Assembly: GCA_964617695.1 (NCBI GenBank)
Contig: CAZTYW010000002.1
Coordinates: 13,140-77,139, forward strand
Origin: CAZTYW01 sp964617695
Lineage (GTDB): Bacteria; Chloroflexota; Dehalococcoidia; UBA2247; RBG-13-53-26
Length of the DNA: 64,000 nucleotides
Direction of reading: 5' to 3'
Part shown: positions 25,087-33,945 of the stretch, one piece after another
Position numbering within the stretch: the stretch's first letter is position 1
How the letters are laid out: every line of letters begins with the position of its first letter
Notes under the pieces: model-generated
Seen by the model: the letters and a program-made list of their open reading frames with translations, nothing else
Databases searched by the model: none
What the model was told of the DNA's origin: nothing
Made by a program: the position numbers and the translations under genes

Positions 25087-27489
25087 GTGGACACTGCGAT
25101 CAAAGACCTGAAGGATAACGTAATCATCAAGGCGGTCAAGGGCCTTTACAGGGGTCAACAGAGGGTGGACGAGGATGCCGGCTACAGGGCAGAGGTGAAA
25201 GTCTGCCTGGAGCGGGCCCGGCTGATCACAGAGTCCTACAAGGAGACCGAAGGTGAGCCCATGATTACCAGGAGGGCCAAGGCCCTCAAGAAGATCCTGG
25301 AGAACATGACTATCTACATCCAGGACAAGGAGCGCCTGGTGGGCAACCTGGCCCGGGACCAGTTCTCCCTGCCGCTTTATCCCGAGCTCTACTGGAGATG
25401 GCTGGAGAAGGCCCTGGACAATGAGTACCAGCACCTGCTGGACGATGAGGGGAAGAAGGAGCTCAAAGAGATTAACAAGTACTGGGTCAGGCTGTCTGTG
25501 CACGGCATGGAGCGGAACCTGGTGCCGCCCAGCCTCAAGCCGTTTACGCGCTACACGCCGGTGACCGTCTTCAGCTATACGTGGGACATGGTGTTGCCCA
25601 ACTACGAGAAGATACTCAAGGTGGGCCTCAGGAGCATCGTAAAGGAGGCAGAGGACAGGCTGAGGGAGATCGAGTCAGACGTCACAATGCATGCCAGGGA
25701 GTACCTGGAGCAGAAGAGGTTTCTCCAGGCCGCCATAATGTGCCTGGAGGCGACTATCACTTTCTCCAGGAGGTACGCTGCGCTGGCCAGGGATAAGGCA
25801 GCGAGTGCCACCGATCCGGAGGAGAAGGCCAGACTGGAACGGATTGCCGAGATATGCGATTGGGTGCCGGAAAACCCGGCCAGGACGATGCACGAGGCTA
25901 TGCAGTGCTTCTTCATAATCCATTTGATCGTCGGTTTTATCGAGCTGCCTTCGGTAGGCTGCGGCGTGAGACTGGATAAGGTCATGTACCCGTACTATAG
26001 GAAGGACATGGATGAGGGCAGGCTGACCAAGGAAGAGGCCCTGAACCTGATAGAGTCGCTGTGGATCAAGTTTGAGGAGATGGGATTCATCCATCCACCC
26101 AGGTTGTTCGGGTCGGCTGGTGGGGGGCTGGCCTGGCAGAACGTCACGCTCGGTGGAGTGGATGAGAAGGGCAACGATGCCAGCAACGAGTTGTCCTACA
26201 TGATTCTGGATGCCACCAGGGAGTTGCATTCTGTTCAGCCTCCCCTGTGCTTCAGGTACCACGACAAGATACCCAGGGACCTGGTGTTGAGGGCGGTAGA
26301 TACCCAGAGGACGAGGGTAGCCCAGCCAGCCTTCTTCAATGACAAGATGATGATTCCCTACCTGACGGAGAAGGGTATACCTCTGGAGGACGCCCGGGAC
26401 TACGCCTACAGCAACTGCATGTCCTGGACGATTCCGGGAAAGAGTATGGTCTACCGGCAGGGTATGGGTATGTTCTCGTTCACCAACTGCCTGCAGTTGG
26501 CGCTTAACCAGGGCAAGGACTGGCGCACCGGCCAGCAGTTTGGCTGCCCCACTCCCGATCCGCTGACCTTCAAGTCGGTCGATGAGATCATAGATGCGAC
26601 CATGGAGCAGTACCGCTTCTTCTTTGAGAAGCAGACCTACATCAACAATTTGGCGGATGCCCTCTACGAGGAGTACCTGCCCCGGCCGCTCATTTCGGCG
26701 CTGGTGGACGACTGTATCCAGAAGGGCAAAGACTGCCGGAGGTGGTACTACCATCACCGCAACTACGTGATGCCTACCGGGGTGAACAACGCAGCCGACT
26801 CGCTGGCGGCCATAAAGAAGTTCGTGTTTGAGGAGAAGAAGGCCAGCATGGCTGAGCTCCTCGAAGCTTTGAAAGGCAACTTCGAAGGAAACGAGGAGCT
26901 GCGTCAGAAGCTACTCGGTGCCCCCAAATTTGGCAACGACCAGGACTATGTCGACAACATCGCCAGAACGCTTCACGTGCGGATAAAGGAGGAGACGCAG
27001 AAGTATAAGACGTATTACGGGTATCCTTTCGACGTTGACGGTACCAACGCGTCGGTGGGCTACTACCTCGGCATCGACGTTGGCGCTACGGCCGAGGGCC
27101 GCAAGGCCGGAGAGCCGCTGCACGACGGCAGTATCTCGCCGGTGCAGGGCCAGGACAAGAAGGGGCCTACCGCCGTGCTCAACTCTGTGGCCAAGGTCGA
27201 TCCGCTGCGCTCTGCCAACCACCTGTTCAACCAGAGGTTTGCGCCTGAGTTCCTGGAGGGACCCAACCGGGACATCTTTGCCAGCTACCTCAAGACCTGG
27301 GCTGATCTGGGAATTCACCACATCCAGTTCAACGTCGTAGACCCGGAGATACTTCGGGATGCTCAGGAACATCCCGAAAGGCATGCCGACCTGATAGTCA
27401 GGGTGGCGGGATACGCGGCCTACTTCGTGGACTTGACCAGGTCTCTTCAGGATGACATTATCGCCAGGACTGAGCAGCGCTTCTCCTGA
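25087..27489 (+). CDS. Glycyl radical enzyme of the PFL/dehydratase/decarboxylase superfamily
   Basis: An 800-residue glycyl radical enzyme. The C-terminal radical loop 'RVAGYAAYFVDL' carries the radical glycine at about Gly775, 26 residues from the end. The active-site cysteine is most likely Cys444 in 'AYSNCMSWTIPG', the place where many relatives have GCVEP. The length suits the PFL-like, decarboxylase and alkyl- or arylsuccinate-synthase subgroups; the exact reaction cannot be read from the sequence. Such enzymes need a radical SAM activase, yet none is adjacent. It starts at GTG with AGGAGGT upstream. It is followed 71 bases later by an amidohydrolase-like gene in the same unit. Anaerobic and oxygen-sensitive chemistry is implied. 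Confidence 0.88.
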   Translation: MDTAIKDLKDNVIIKAVKGLYRGQQRVDEDAGYRAEVKVCLERARLITESYKETEGEPMITRRAKALKKILENMTIYIQDKERLVGNLARDQFSLPLYPELYWRWLEKALDNEYQHLLDDEGKKELKEINKYWVRLSVHGMERNLVPPSLKPFTRYTPVTVFSYTWDMVLPNYEKILKVGLRSIVKEAEDRLREIESDVTMHAREYLEQKRFLQAAIMCLEATITFSRRYAALARDKAASATDPEEKARLERIAEICDWVPENPARTMHEAMQCFFIIHLIVGFIELPSVGCGVRLDKVMYPYYRKDMDEGRLTKEEALNLIESLWIKFEEMGFIHPPRLFGSAGGGLAWQNVTLGGVDEKGNDASNELSYMILDATRELHSVQPPLCFRYHDKIPRDLVLRAVDTQRTRVAQPAFFNDKMMIPYLTEKGIPLEDARDYAYSNCMSWTIPGKSMVYRQGMGMFSFTNCLQLALNQGKDWRTGQQFGCPTPDPLTFKSVDEIIDATMEQYRFFFEKQTYINNLADALYEEYLPRPLISALVDDCIQKGKDCRRWYYHHRNYVMPTGVNNAADSLAAIKKFVFEEKKASMAELLEALKGNFEGNEELRQKLLGAPKFGNDQDYVDNIARTLHVRIKEETQKYKTYYGYPFDVDGTNASVGYYLGIDVGATAEGRKAGEPLHDGSISPVQGQDKKGPTAVLNSVAKVDPLRSANHLFNQRFAPEFLEGPNRDIFASYLKTWADLGIHHIQFNVVDPEILRDAQEHPERHADLIVRVAGYAAYFVDLTRSLQDDIIARTEQRFS

Positions 27490-27560
27490 GGTTTTGAGCC
27501 AAGCAGAGTAAATCCGGTCCAGGGTGGCATAGAACAAAACGACAGAAGGGGGTCAAACGT

Positions 27561-28475
27561 ATGGAGCTAAAGGATGTTCGGGCTATCGACACCATGTGCC
27601 GGGCAGGATATGCCGGGATCGTGACCGAGGAGGAGTGGAAGGAGACCTGGAGCTTCTACGAGTCTCAGGCCTGTGTCAAGGGCACCTTCGGCGGCGTGCT
27701 GAAAAAGCTGGGTGTGTCGGAGGAGGACGGCTGGAAGGTCGTCGCCTCTCAGTACAAGGCTTCGGTCGACGACATGATCAAGGAGATGGACGAGGTGGGG
27801 GTGGACAAGGCCTTCGTAGACCAGCAGTTGATATGGTCCAGGCACGAGAACAAGCTGGTGACTGGCTTCACCGTGGATCGAATTGCCGAGATAGTGGACA
27901 AGGGCAAAGGCAGGATCGTTGGTGGTGCCGGCTATAACCCCTTCCGGATAGAGGAAAGCCTTAAGGACCTGGAAAGGGCGGTCAAGGAGTGCGGCTTCAA
28001 GTACGTGTGGTTTCACCCCAATAGCTTTGGCGTCAAGGCCAGCGATGCCAGGTGCTACCCGCTGTACGCCAAGTGCATAGAACTGGACATACCAGTCAGT
28101 TTCCAGACGGGGCACTCGGCGGAGCCCCTGCCCAGTGAAATAGGCCGTCCAATGTACGCCGACGAAGTAGCTATGGATTTCCCCAATCTGAAGATGGTCC
28201 TTACCCACACTGGTTGGCCGTGGATCGGTGAGTGGTGCTCCATGATCTGGCGCCACCCCAAAGTCTACGGGAACATCGGCGCCTACTATCCTGCCAGCCT
28301 CCATCAGGAGACGATTGACTTTCTCAGTGGGCCGATTGGCAGGAGCAAGGTGTTCTGGGCTACGAATGGCTTCGGGCTGACGCGCTGCAAGCAGGAGTTC
28401 GTCGACCTGCCTATGAAAGACGCCAACAAGCAGGCTATTCTCAGGGACAACGCCGTAGCCGTGTTCAAGCTATAG
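27561..28475 (+). CDS. Amidohydrolase_2 (ACMSD-like) family protein with degenerate metal site
   Basis: A 304-residue TIM-barrel protein of the amidohydrolase-related/ACMSD family, seen from 'YVWFHPNSFG', 'VSFQTGHSAEPL', 'PNLKMVLTHTGWPWI' and the general layout. The usual metal ligands are incomplete: the N-terminal HxH after strand 1 is replaced ('AIDTMCRAGYAG'), and the C-terminal 'GSDyP' aspartate position reads 'WATNGFG'. It might be a decarboxylase or hydratase working differently, or a binding or structural partner of the preceding glycyl radical enzyme. AGAAGGGGGTC lies before ATG 27561. A good terminator follows, so the pair forms a two-gene operon. Confidence 0.8.
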   Translation: MELKDVRAIDTMCRAGYAGIVTEEEWKETWSFYESQACVKGTFGGVLKKLGVSEEDGWKVVASQYKASVDDMIKEMDEVGVDKAFVDQQLIWSRHENKLVTGFTVDRIAEIVDKGKGRIVGGAGYNPFRIEESLKDLERAVKECGFKYVWFHPNSFGVKASDARCYPLYAKCIELDIPVSFQTGHSAEPLPSEIGRPMYADEVAMDFPNLKMVLTHTGWPWIGEWCSMIWRHPKVYGNIGAYYPASLHQETIDFLSGPIGRSKVFWATNGFGLTRCKQEFVDLPMKDANKQAILRDNAVAVFKL

Positions 28476-28542
28476 TGCGGCAGGCAGAGGGGGATTCGCT
28501 CAGCCGAACTCTCCCCGACCGAAGACATTGTACAACAGCATT

Positions 28543-28571
28543 GCCCCTTCCACTTCTGAAGTGGAAGGGGC
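28543..28571 (+). terminator. Terminator after the glycyl radical enzyme operon
   Basis: GCCCCTTCCACTT and AAGTGGAAGGGGC form a 13-bp perfect stem with a CTG loop, followed by AGATTTTAT. It lies 68 bases after the amidohydrolase stop, between convergent operons, and could serve both. Confidence 0.8.
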
Positions 28572-28637
28572 AGATTTTATCTCAGGGCGTGCTGCACTCG
28601 CCAGGGCGCAAACCCGGCCCGTGCTGGGCTCACGACG

Positions 28638-29726
28638 TCAGGACGACTTGTCGGATTCTGATCTACCCCCCCAGTAGGAATATGGCTGCAGCCTGTAGTA
28701 AGTCTTGAACTTCTCCCAGCGATAGTACAGTCCTCTCGGCTGGAACATCATGAACAGGACGATTACCAGACCAAACACTATGAGCCCCATGGCCACGGGA
28801 AGCTGCCGGGCCCAGTCGGCAGGGAGATTGTCGACGAGGAATGGGTTTATGTAGTCATTCAGCATAACCTCTAGAAGTCCGAGAAAGGTGGCACCCATGT
28901 AGACCCCGGCCGTGCTTCCCCAGCCGCCGATTATCAACATCCCTACGTACCACATGGAGTTCATAAGCTCGAACTGGTTTGGATTCACCCTGAGCTGAGA
29001 GTAGGCCCACAACCACCCTGCCAATCCGGCAAAGACGCAGCCGATAAAGAAGGCCAGCATTTTGTAGCGAAATATGGCGATCCCGCTGACCTCAGCGGCC
29101 AATTCGTTGTCCCGAATGGCCACGAAGGCCCTCCCGGCGGCAGTCCTCTGGATATTCTTGGCGAAGAAGGTGGCCACGATCATGATCACCATGGTCAGGG
29201 CATAGAAGGCATTGCGATTGGCGAAGTCGATGGGACCCAGCCTGAGCGGCTCCAGACCCAGGCCGGAGTACCCGCCGGTGACCGAAGTGTAGTGTTCCAC
29301 GAACCAAAGGATGATGAAGCTGGCGGCCAGTGTCGATATAGCCAGATAGAATCCTCTCAGCCTGAAACAGGGCAGTCCAAACAGCAGCCCCACGACGCCA
29401 GCAGACAACCCGGATATGGGCAGGCAAAGCCATCCGTTCCACCCGGACCTGACGGTAAGAATGGCAACCGCGTACGCTCCCACAGCCATGAACGCGGCGT
29501 GTCCGATGGAAAATTGCCCGCACAGCCCCGTCAACACGTGCAGGCCGAGGACTGCTACTATGGTTATGCCCAGCATGCTCAGCCAACTGACCCAGTAGGA
29601 ACTTGCAAACAAGGGGATGCTGAACAGGACTGCGGTTCCCAGGGCCAGCAGGACCCATTGCGTCCGTGTACGCATGATGGCCATGTCTGACTCGTACCTG
29701 GTGTTGAAGAGCCCGCCGGGCAGCAC
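28638..29726 (-). CDS. Branched-chain amino acid-type ABC transporter permease LivM
   Basis: A polytopic permease of about 360 residues with the LivM signatures 'GLCGQFSIGHAAFMAVGAYA', 'TSVTGGYSGLGLEP', 'GRAFVAIRDNELAAEVSGI' (the cytoplasmic EAA-like loop contacting the ATPase) and 'NSMWYVGMLIIGGWGSTAGV'. It works with the LivH-like permease, whose stop is 2 bases upstream of this frame; the true start may be an internal ATG near residue 15 or 18. It is the last gene of the minus-strand catabolic run. No LivF/LivG ATPase gene is found in the window. The substrate is unknown; relatives also carry aromatic acids, amides and urea. Confidence 0.9.
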   Translation of the reverse strand: MLPGGLFNTRYESDMAIMRTRTQWVLLALGTAVLFSIPLFASSYWVSWLSMLGITIVAVLGLHVLTGLCGQFSIGHAAFMAVGAYAVAILTVRSGWNGWLCLPISGLSAGVVGLLFGLPCFRLRGFYLAISTLAASFIILWFVEHYTSVTGGYSGLGLEPLRLGPIDFANRNAFYALTMVIMIVATFFAKNIQRTAAGRAFVAIRDNELAAEVSGIAIFRYKMLAFFIGCVFAGLAGWLWAYSQLRVNPNQFELMNSMWYVGMLIIGGWGSTAGVYMGATFLGLLEVMLNDYINPFLVDNLPADWARQLPVAMGLIVFGLVIVLFMMFQPRGLYYRWEKFKTYYRLQPYSYWGGRSESDKSS

Positions 29727-29728
29727 TC

Positions 29729-30616
29729 TCAGATCCTCCGTATTCCTTTCAGACCGAAGAGACCGTGCGGTCTGATAATCAGAATAGCTACCATCAGAAT
29801 GTATGGCAGTAGCTGCCTGAATCCGCTGACGTGCGGATCGATGTAGGTTCCGGCCAGGCTTTCTGTCAGGCCGATCACGATGGCGCCGATAAAGGCGCCG
29901 GGGATCGATTCAATCCCGCCTAGCAGCACCACAGGCAGAGCCCTCATGATGGCGAAGCCTCCTATGTTGCTGTTCACGACGAACATCGACCCCAGGAGCA
30001 TGCCCCCAAGTGCGGCCGACAGGCTGCCGACCACCCAGGATAGGGCGAATATCCTCTTGACGTTTATGCCGAGGCTTTGACTGATGAGGTGGTCTTCGGA
30101 TACGCATCTCATCGCCAGGCCGCTCTTGGTGGAGCGGAAGTACGACACGAATGCCAGGAACATGACCGTAGCCACGATGAAGGAAAACAGCCAGGTGTAG
30201 GGGAAGCTGACGTTTCCGATGCCAAAGCTGCCAGACGGAAAGATCTCGGGCATGACTCTGGGCGTGCCTCCCCAGATCAGCATGGCAGCCCCGTGAATAA
30301 CCGAGAAGCCCAGTACCAGGGTCAGGATGAAGGTTGTCAGCCCGCTTTGCCCTATCATGGGTCTCATTATCAAACGGTCTATGCCCAGGCCAATCAACAC
30401 GCTGGCAAGCGCCAGTATTCCCAGGGCAGCCGCAAGATGCAACCCCAGTGTGGCCAGCAGCCACCAGAGGAGATAGGCCAGCAGCATCAAAATGCCGCCG
30501 TGGGCCAGGTTGAACACCTTGGTGGCCTTGAACACCACTACCACACCGAGTGCAATTAGAGCGTAGACTCCGCCGAGTAACACTCCTTCAATAGACGCCC
30601 GTAGAAAAGTGTCCAT
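29729..30616 (-). CDS. Branched-chain amino acid-type ABC transporter permease LivH
   Basis: A 295-residue integral membrane protein with LivH features: 'EGVLLGGVYALIALGVVVVF', 'KVFNLAHGGILMLLAYL', 'AMRCVSEDHLISQSLGINV' (ATPase-contact loop) and 'RALPVVLLGGIESIPGAFIG'. About eight membrane segments. It pairs with the LivM-like permease 2 bases downstream and starts 18 bases after the end of the short ligase-like gene. Confidence 0.91.
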   Translation of the reverse strand: MDTFLRASIEGVLLGGVYALIALGVVVVFKATKVFNLAHGGILMLLAYLLWWLLATLGLHLAAALGILALASVLIGLGIDRLIMRPMIGQSGLTTFILTLVLGFSVIHGAAMLIWGGTPRVMPEIFPSGSFGIGNVSFPYTWLFSFIVATVMFLAFVSYFRSTKSGLAMRCVSEDHLISQSLGINVKRIFALSWVVGSLSAALGGMLLGSMFVVNSNIGGFAIMRALPVVLLGGIESIPGAFIGAIVIGLTESLAGTYIDPHVSGFRQLLPYILMVAILIIRPHGLFGLKGIRRI

Positions 30617-30633
30617 TCTCGCTTACTAGCTCG

Positions 30634-31824
30634 CTACTCCAGCATCAGCTTCTCTTCGGGTGCGACTGTGACCACACCCCCTTGCGTCGAACCAAAGACC
30701 TGCTGCAGGTCGATGCCGATGGCGCGGAAGAACCTGACGGTTTCTGGGGATGCTCTCTTGCCGGCGGCGTAGACCAGTCTTGCCCTGTTGAAGCCATGCT
30801 TGTCTCTCAGTGGCCGGAAGACCAGGGCTTCGGCGATGGCGTGGCGGAATCTCTTGGGCAGGCCAACGCGGTCATTGCCCATGGATTCCTCCGCTACCTC
30901 CTGGCCAATAGACAGACTCCAGTTGAACAACCTCCTTTTCAGCCGGGTGCCGTCTGCTACATTGGTCTGAATTGCCGAGGCGATGTCCGCCCATACCCGG
31001 GGTGGATAGACCAGGACGTTTGGGGATATCTCTCTAGAGTCTTCAGGAGCGGTCTCCACGCGCTCGGCAAAGTTGAGCTTCTGACCTTTGACCAGACAGG
31101 CGGTGAACCCCAGTGTCTGTTCGAACAGCCAGCCGGGAGTGATGACCGATACGTAGTCGTCGGTGTCGTACACCGGGTTCGACGCCAGGACGTTTTCCAA
31201 CGAGGAGATCAGGAACCCGTGCGTGGCCGGCACCACCTTCAGCGAGTCGTTGGCTCCCAGGGCGAAGATTATCATCGCCAGGTCATCGCCCCTGCCATGA
31301 GCCATTTTTCGCTCGAATTCTCCCGGGTGGTTCCGCTCCCGTTCTTCTCCCAGCTTGATAACTTCAGCCAGGCTGATCAGGATCGGGTTGTTGTAGTGCC
31401 GGAGTCCCTTCTCGTTCCAGTACACCACTCTCTGCAGCGAGGGGGCACCGTCCTTTACCTCCAGCAGCTTGTCGACCTGCTCCTGGTCCTGGGCCAGTAC
31501 GAACTTTGGCTGCGCAAGAAGCATGAGACCTTTAGTGTCCTCCGCAGACCCTGCGGGGTTGAGCCCGGTGACAATTCCCCTGGCTGCCAGTACAGCCAGC
31601 TCACACCAGAACCACTCGGGGTTGCTGTCGGCCAGTATGGATACACCGCTTCCGGCTTCGAGCCCCAAACTTGCCAGGCCTCCGAAGATGGCCTTCACCT
31701 TGTGGTAGCAGTCTTCCCAGGTATGCTCTCTCCAGACGCCGTACTCTTTCTTGCGCAGGGCCACGCGGCTACTGCCCCACTGCTGGCAGTTACGAAAGAG
31801 CAGCTTGGGGAACGTATCTTCCAC
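30634..31824 (-). CDS. Short, degenerate AMP-binding (acyl-CoA ligase-like) protein
   Basis: A 396-residue protein related to the N-terminal part of long-chain acyl-CoA synthetases ('FRNCQQWGSSRVALRKKEYG', 'WEDCYHKVKAIFGGLASLGL'). The P-loop motif (YTSGTTGxPKG) is replaced by 'FALGANDSLKVVPATHG', the A5 motif (YGxTE) reads 'FGSTQGG', and the chain stops about 13 residues later, so the whole C-terminal domain (normally over 100 residues) is missing. It is probably not an active ligase. Full-length ligases often accompany Liv transporter genes, so this may be a relic or a repurposed binding protein. The frame is intact and 18 bases from LivH. Confidence 0.8.
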   Translation of the reverse strand: MEDTFPKLLFRNCQQWGSSRVALRKKEYGVWREHTWEDCYHKVKAIFGGLASLGLEAGSGVSILADSNPEWFWCELAVLAARGIVTGLNPAGSAEDTKGLMLLAQPKFVLAQDQEQVDKLLEVKDGAPSLQRVVYWNEKGLRHYNNPILISLAEVIKLGEERERNHPGEFERKMAHGRGDDLAMIIFALGANDSLKVVPATHGFLISSLENVLASNPVYDTDDYVSVITPGWLFEQTLGFTACLVKGQKLNFAERVETAPEDSREISPNVLVYPPRVWADIASAIQTNVADGTRLKRRLFNWSLSIGQEVAEESMGNDRVGLPKRFRHAIAEALVFRPLRDKHGFNRARLVYAAGKRASPETVRFFRAIGIDLQQVFGSTQGGVVTVAPEEKLMLE

Positions 31825-31879
31825 GTTCGGCAGCCTAGAATACCCTTTTCGCTATCATTTGTGGCCTGTCGGCCCACTC

Positions 31880-31903
31880 GTGGGGGCGAGCCCGCGCCCC
31901 CAC
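31880..31903 (-). terminator. GC-rich hairpin between the NMO-like and ligase-like genes
   Basis: GTGGGGGCG pairs with CGCCCCCAC around AGCCCG. It follows the NMO-like gene by about 60 bases on the minus strand. No T-run follows, so it may attenuate transcription or protect RNA ends and not fully terminate. Confidence 0.4.
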
Positions 31904-31961
31904 CGGCCCCTTCCTCCCCCGGCTAATTGCGGGGCATTGGCGCCATTCCAGTCATCAACTT

Positions 31962-33014
31962 TCAGGATTTCAATTCCCCTGTCACCGACTGCAGCACGCT
32001 CCTGGCTTCGGCAACGATTCGCTCGATCAGCTCCTGCACGCTGGGCACGTCGTCTATCCTGCCACAGACCTGGCCGCTGGGCATCACTCCGAAATCTGTG
32101 TCACCTTCGATCATCGCTCTCACAATGCGCACGCCGCCCGCGGCCAGATGCCCCAGTTCCGAGATGGAAGCTTGGTACTCTTTCCTCATGCTCCAACCGG
32201 CGACTATGAACCGCCACCAGGAAACCCCCAGCATTCTTCGGACTTCAAGCGCGCCCGATATCTTTTCTGTCCAGGATAGGCTCCTGCCTTCACCCAACGT
32301 GTCGGTGAACCTGTTGCTGATCACCCTCAATGGTGTGCCAGTGATGGCAGGCGTGACCACGGTGTCGTTTTCGCTTGAGGCAAGGTATCGCTGCTTGACG
32401 CTGTCGGGGATAGGACTCTCCTTGGTCACTGCGAACCTGGTGCCCATGGCAATGGCTTCGGCCCCCAGAGCAAGGGCTGCCACAAGGCCCCTGCCATCGC
32501 AGAAGCCTCCTGCGGCCACCACCGGGATCTGGACCTTGCCTGTGATGAGCGGCAACAACACCATAGTGGTGACTTGCCCGACGTGTCCCCCTGCCTCAGA
32601 CCCCTGCACCATGACGGCATCAGCCCCGTCCTGCTCGGCCCGGACGCCGTGCCTTACAGACCCAATCATGGGCATTATCTTGATGCCGTGTCCCTTAGCT
32701 GCCCCAATCAGCCATTTGGGGTTGCCTCTGGAGTGGCAGATCAGAGGCACCTTCTCCTCGATGAAAACCTCGGCCAGCCTTTCATAACCCGGATTGCCCG
32801 CTATGAGGTTGACACCAAACGGCTTGTCAGTCAGGTCTCTAACAGCCCTGATGTCCTGTCTGATTACATCGGGTGCAAGCCGGCCTGAGGCCAGGATTCC
32901 GAGGCCGCCGGCATTGGAGACTGCTGCCACAAGCTGCGGGACTCCAACGAAATTGGCTGGTGCCTGAATGATAGGATACTTTATTTTCAGTAGATCAGTT
33001 ATTCGAGTTCTCAT
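31962..33014 (-). CDS. Nitronate monooxygenase-like FMN enzyme
   Basis: A 350-residue FMN TIM-barrel protein of the 2-nitropropane dioxygenase/NMO and enoyl-reductase FabK superfamily. 'KYPIIQAPANFVGVPQLVAAV', 'SNAGGLGILASG', 'GADAVMVQGSEAGGHVG' (with the catalytic His region) and 'PVVAAGGFCDGRGLVAALALGA' are characteristic. In anaerobes such proteins may act as flavin reductases of unknown substrate and not as oxygenases. ATG 33014 is preferred; the longer open frame would overlap the flavoprotein gene whose stop is at 33043. It is part of the 28.6-43.4 kb locus. Confidence 0.85.
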   Translation of the reverse strand: MRTRITDLLKIKYPIIQAPANFVGVPQLVAAVSNAGGLGILASGRLAPDVIRQDIRAVRDLTDKPFGVNLIAGNPGYERLAEVFIEEKVPLICHSRGNPKWLIGAAKGHGIKIMPMIGSVRHGVRAEQDGADAVMVQGSEAGGHVGQVTTMVLLPLITGKVQIPVVAAGGFCDGRGLVAALALGAEAIAMGTRFAVTKESPIPDSVKQRYLASSENDTVVTPAITGTPLRVISNRFTDTLGEGRSLSWTEKISGALEVRRMLGVSWWRFIVAGWSMRKEYQASISELGHLAAGGVRIVRAMIEGDTDFGVMPSGQVCGRIDDVPSVQELIERIVAEARSVLQSVTGELKS

Positions 33015-33042
33015 CCAACGGACGATCTGCGGTACGCTGAAC

Positions 33043-33762
33043 CTATTCTTTTTCTCTCCAAACCCCGTCCACGAAGACCTTCTTCTCTTTCTCTTTAACG
33101 CGCACCCCACGAGAGGTGGTCAGGAATTCCTCGGGCATTGCGACCCCGGCCTCTGCTGCATATTTTGTCATTCTGGCAATCTCGACGACTTTCAAGGCCA
33201 CGTTCCTCACACGCGCCATACCGAGCTTGTCATCCAGTACACCGTTCTTCAGATAGGCCGGCCTTCTGCCGAAGGCCGCTTCGCTGGCCACAGCCCAGCC
33301 CCTGGCTACCACAAAACCCGAGCCTCTGCCAACAACTTCCAGGTCTTCCAGCGCCCGCTCCATCCCCATGCCCAGGAAACCTACGGTGAGCAGGCCGGAC
33401 ACCTTGTTCCTGAAGTTGTAGGTGAAGAACTGGTGGTACCTCCATCTGGATATAAGTGTAGCCATGATCGGAGCGGCGCCAATATTCCATACGGGTGCTC
33501 CAAGGATCAAGCCATCACTTGCTATCATTCTATCGAATACCGCGTTGGCATCGTCCTCTATTCTGCACGGCGCCATGTTCTCTATGCACCACTGGCAATG
33601 ACGGCAGAGTGCGATCTGCTTGTCGGCCAACGTGATGAACTCGGTTTCCACGCCTGGTATCTGGGAGGCAACGTTCAGCGCCTCCTGCACCATTGTGTCA
33701 CAGTTTCCGCCCTTGATGGGAGTCGCGGAGATCCCCAAAACTCTGACGTTGACAGGTATCAT
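33043..33762 (-). CDS. Iron-sulfur flavoprotein, NADPH-dependent FMN reductase family
   Basis: A 239-residue flavodoxin-like protein. The FMN loop 'GISATPIKGGNCDTMVQEAL' opens the protein, followed by a compact cysteine motif 'LCRHCQWCIENMAPC' (CxxCxxCx6C), which in this family ligates a [4Fe-4S] cluster, and by 'DGLILGAPVWNIGAAP'. It likely shuttles electrons, perhaps to the neighbouring flavoenzyme. ATG 33762 is chosen because the flavodoxin start follows directly and GGAGGG lies upstream; the 44-residue extension back to 33894 is not protein-like. Confidence 0.85.
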   Translation of the reverse strand: MIPVNVRVLGISATPIKGGNCDTMVQEALNVASQIPGVETEFITLADKQIALCRHCQWCIENMAPCRIEDDANAVFDRMIASDGLILGAPVWNIGAAPIMATLISRWRYHQFFTYNFRNKVSGLLTVGFLGMGMERALEDLEVVGRGSGFVVARGWAVASEAAFGRRPAYLKNGVLDDKLGMARVRNVALKVVEIARMTKYAAEAGVAMPEEFLTTSRGVRVKEKEKKVFVDGVWREKE

Positions 33763-33945
33763 AGATCGGGTTTCCCTCCGTTCCGAGCTTCTTCTGGTCA
33801 ATTCACGCCTTCGTGGCGCCATCTGTTCCCAACTTGCGGCTGCACTCGGGTCGCCTGTTAAACCGACGCGGACTCCCATGTCCATAGCCCGCACCGGCCA
33901 TCTCTGCTATTGCCGGCCCTCCGCCCACAGCCGCGGGCCCTCTAT

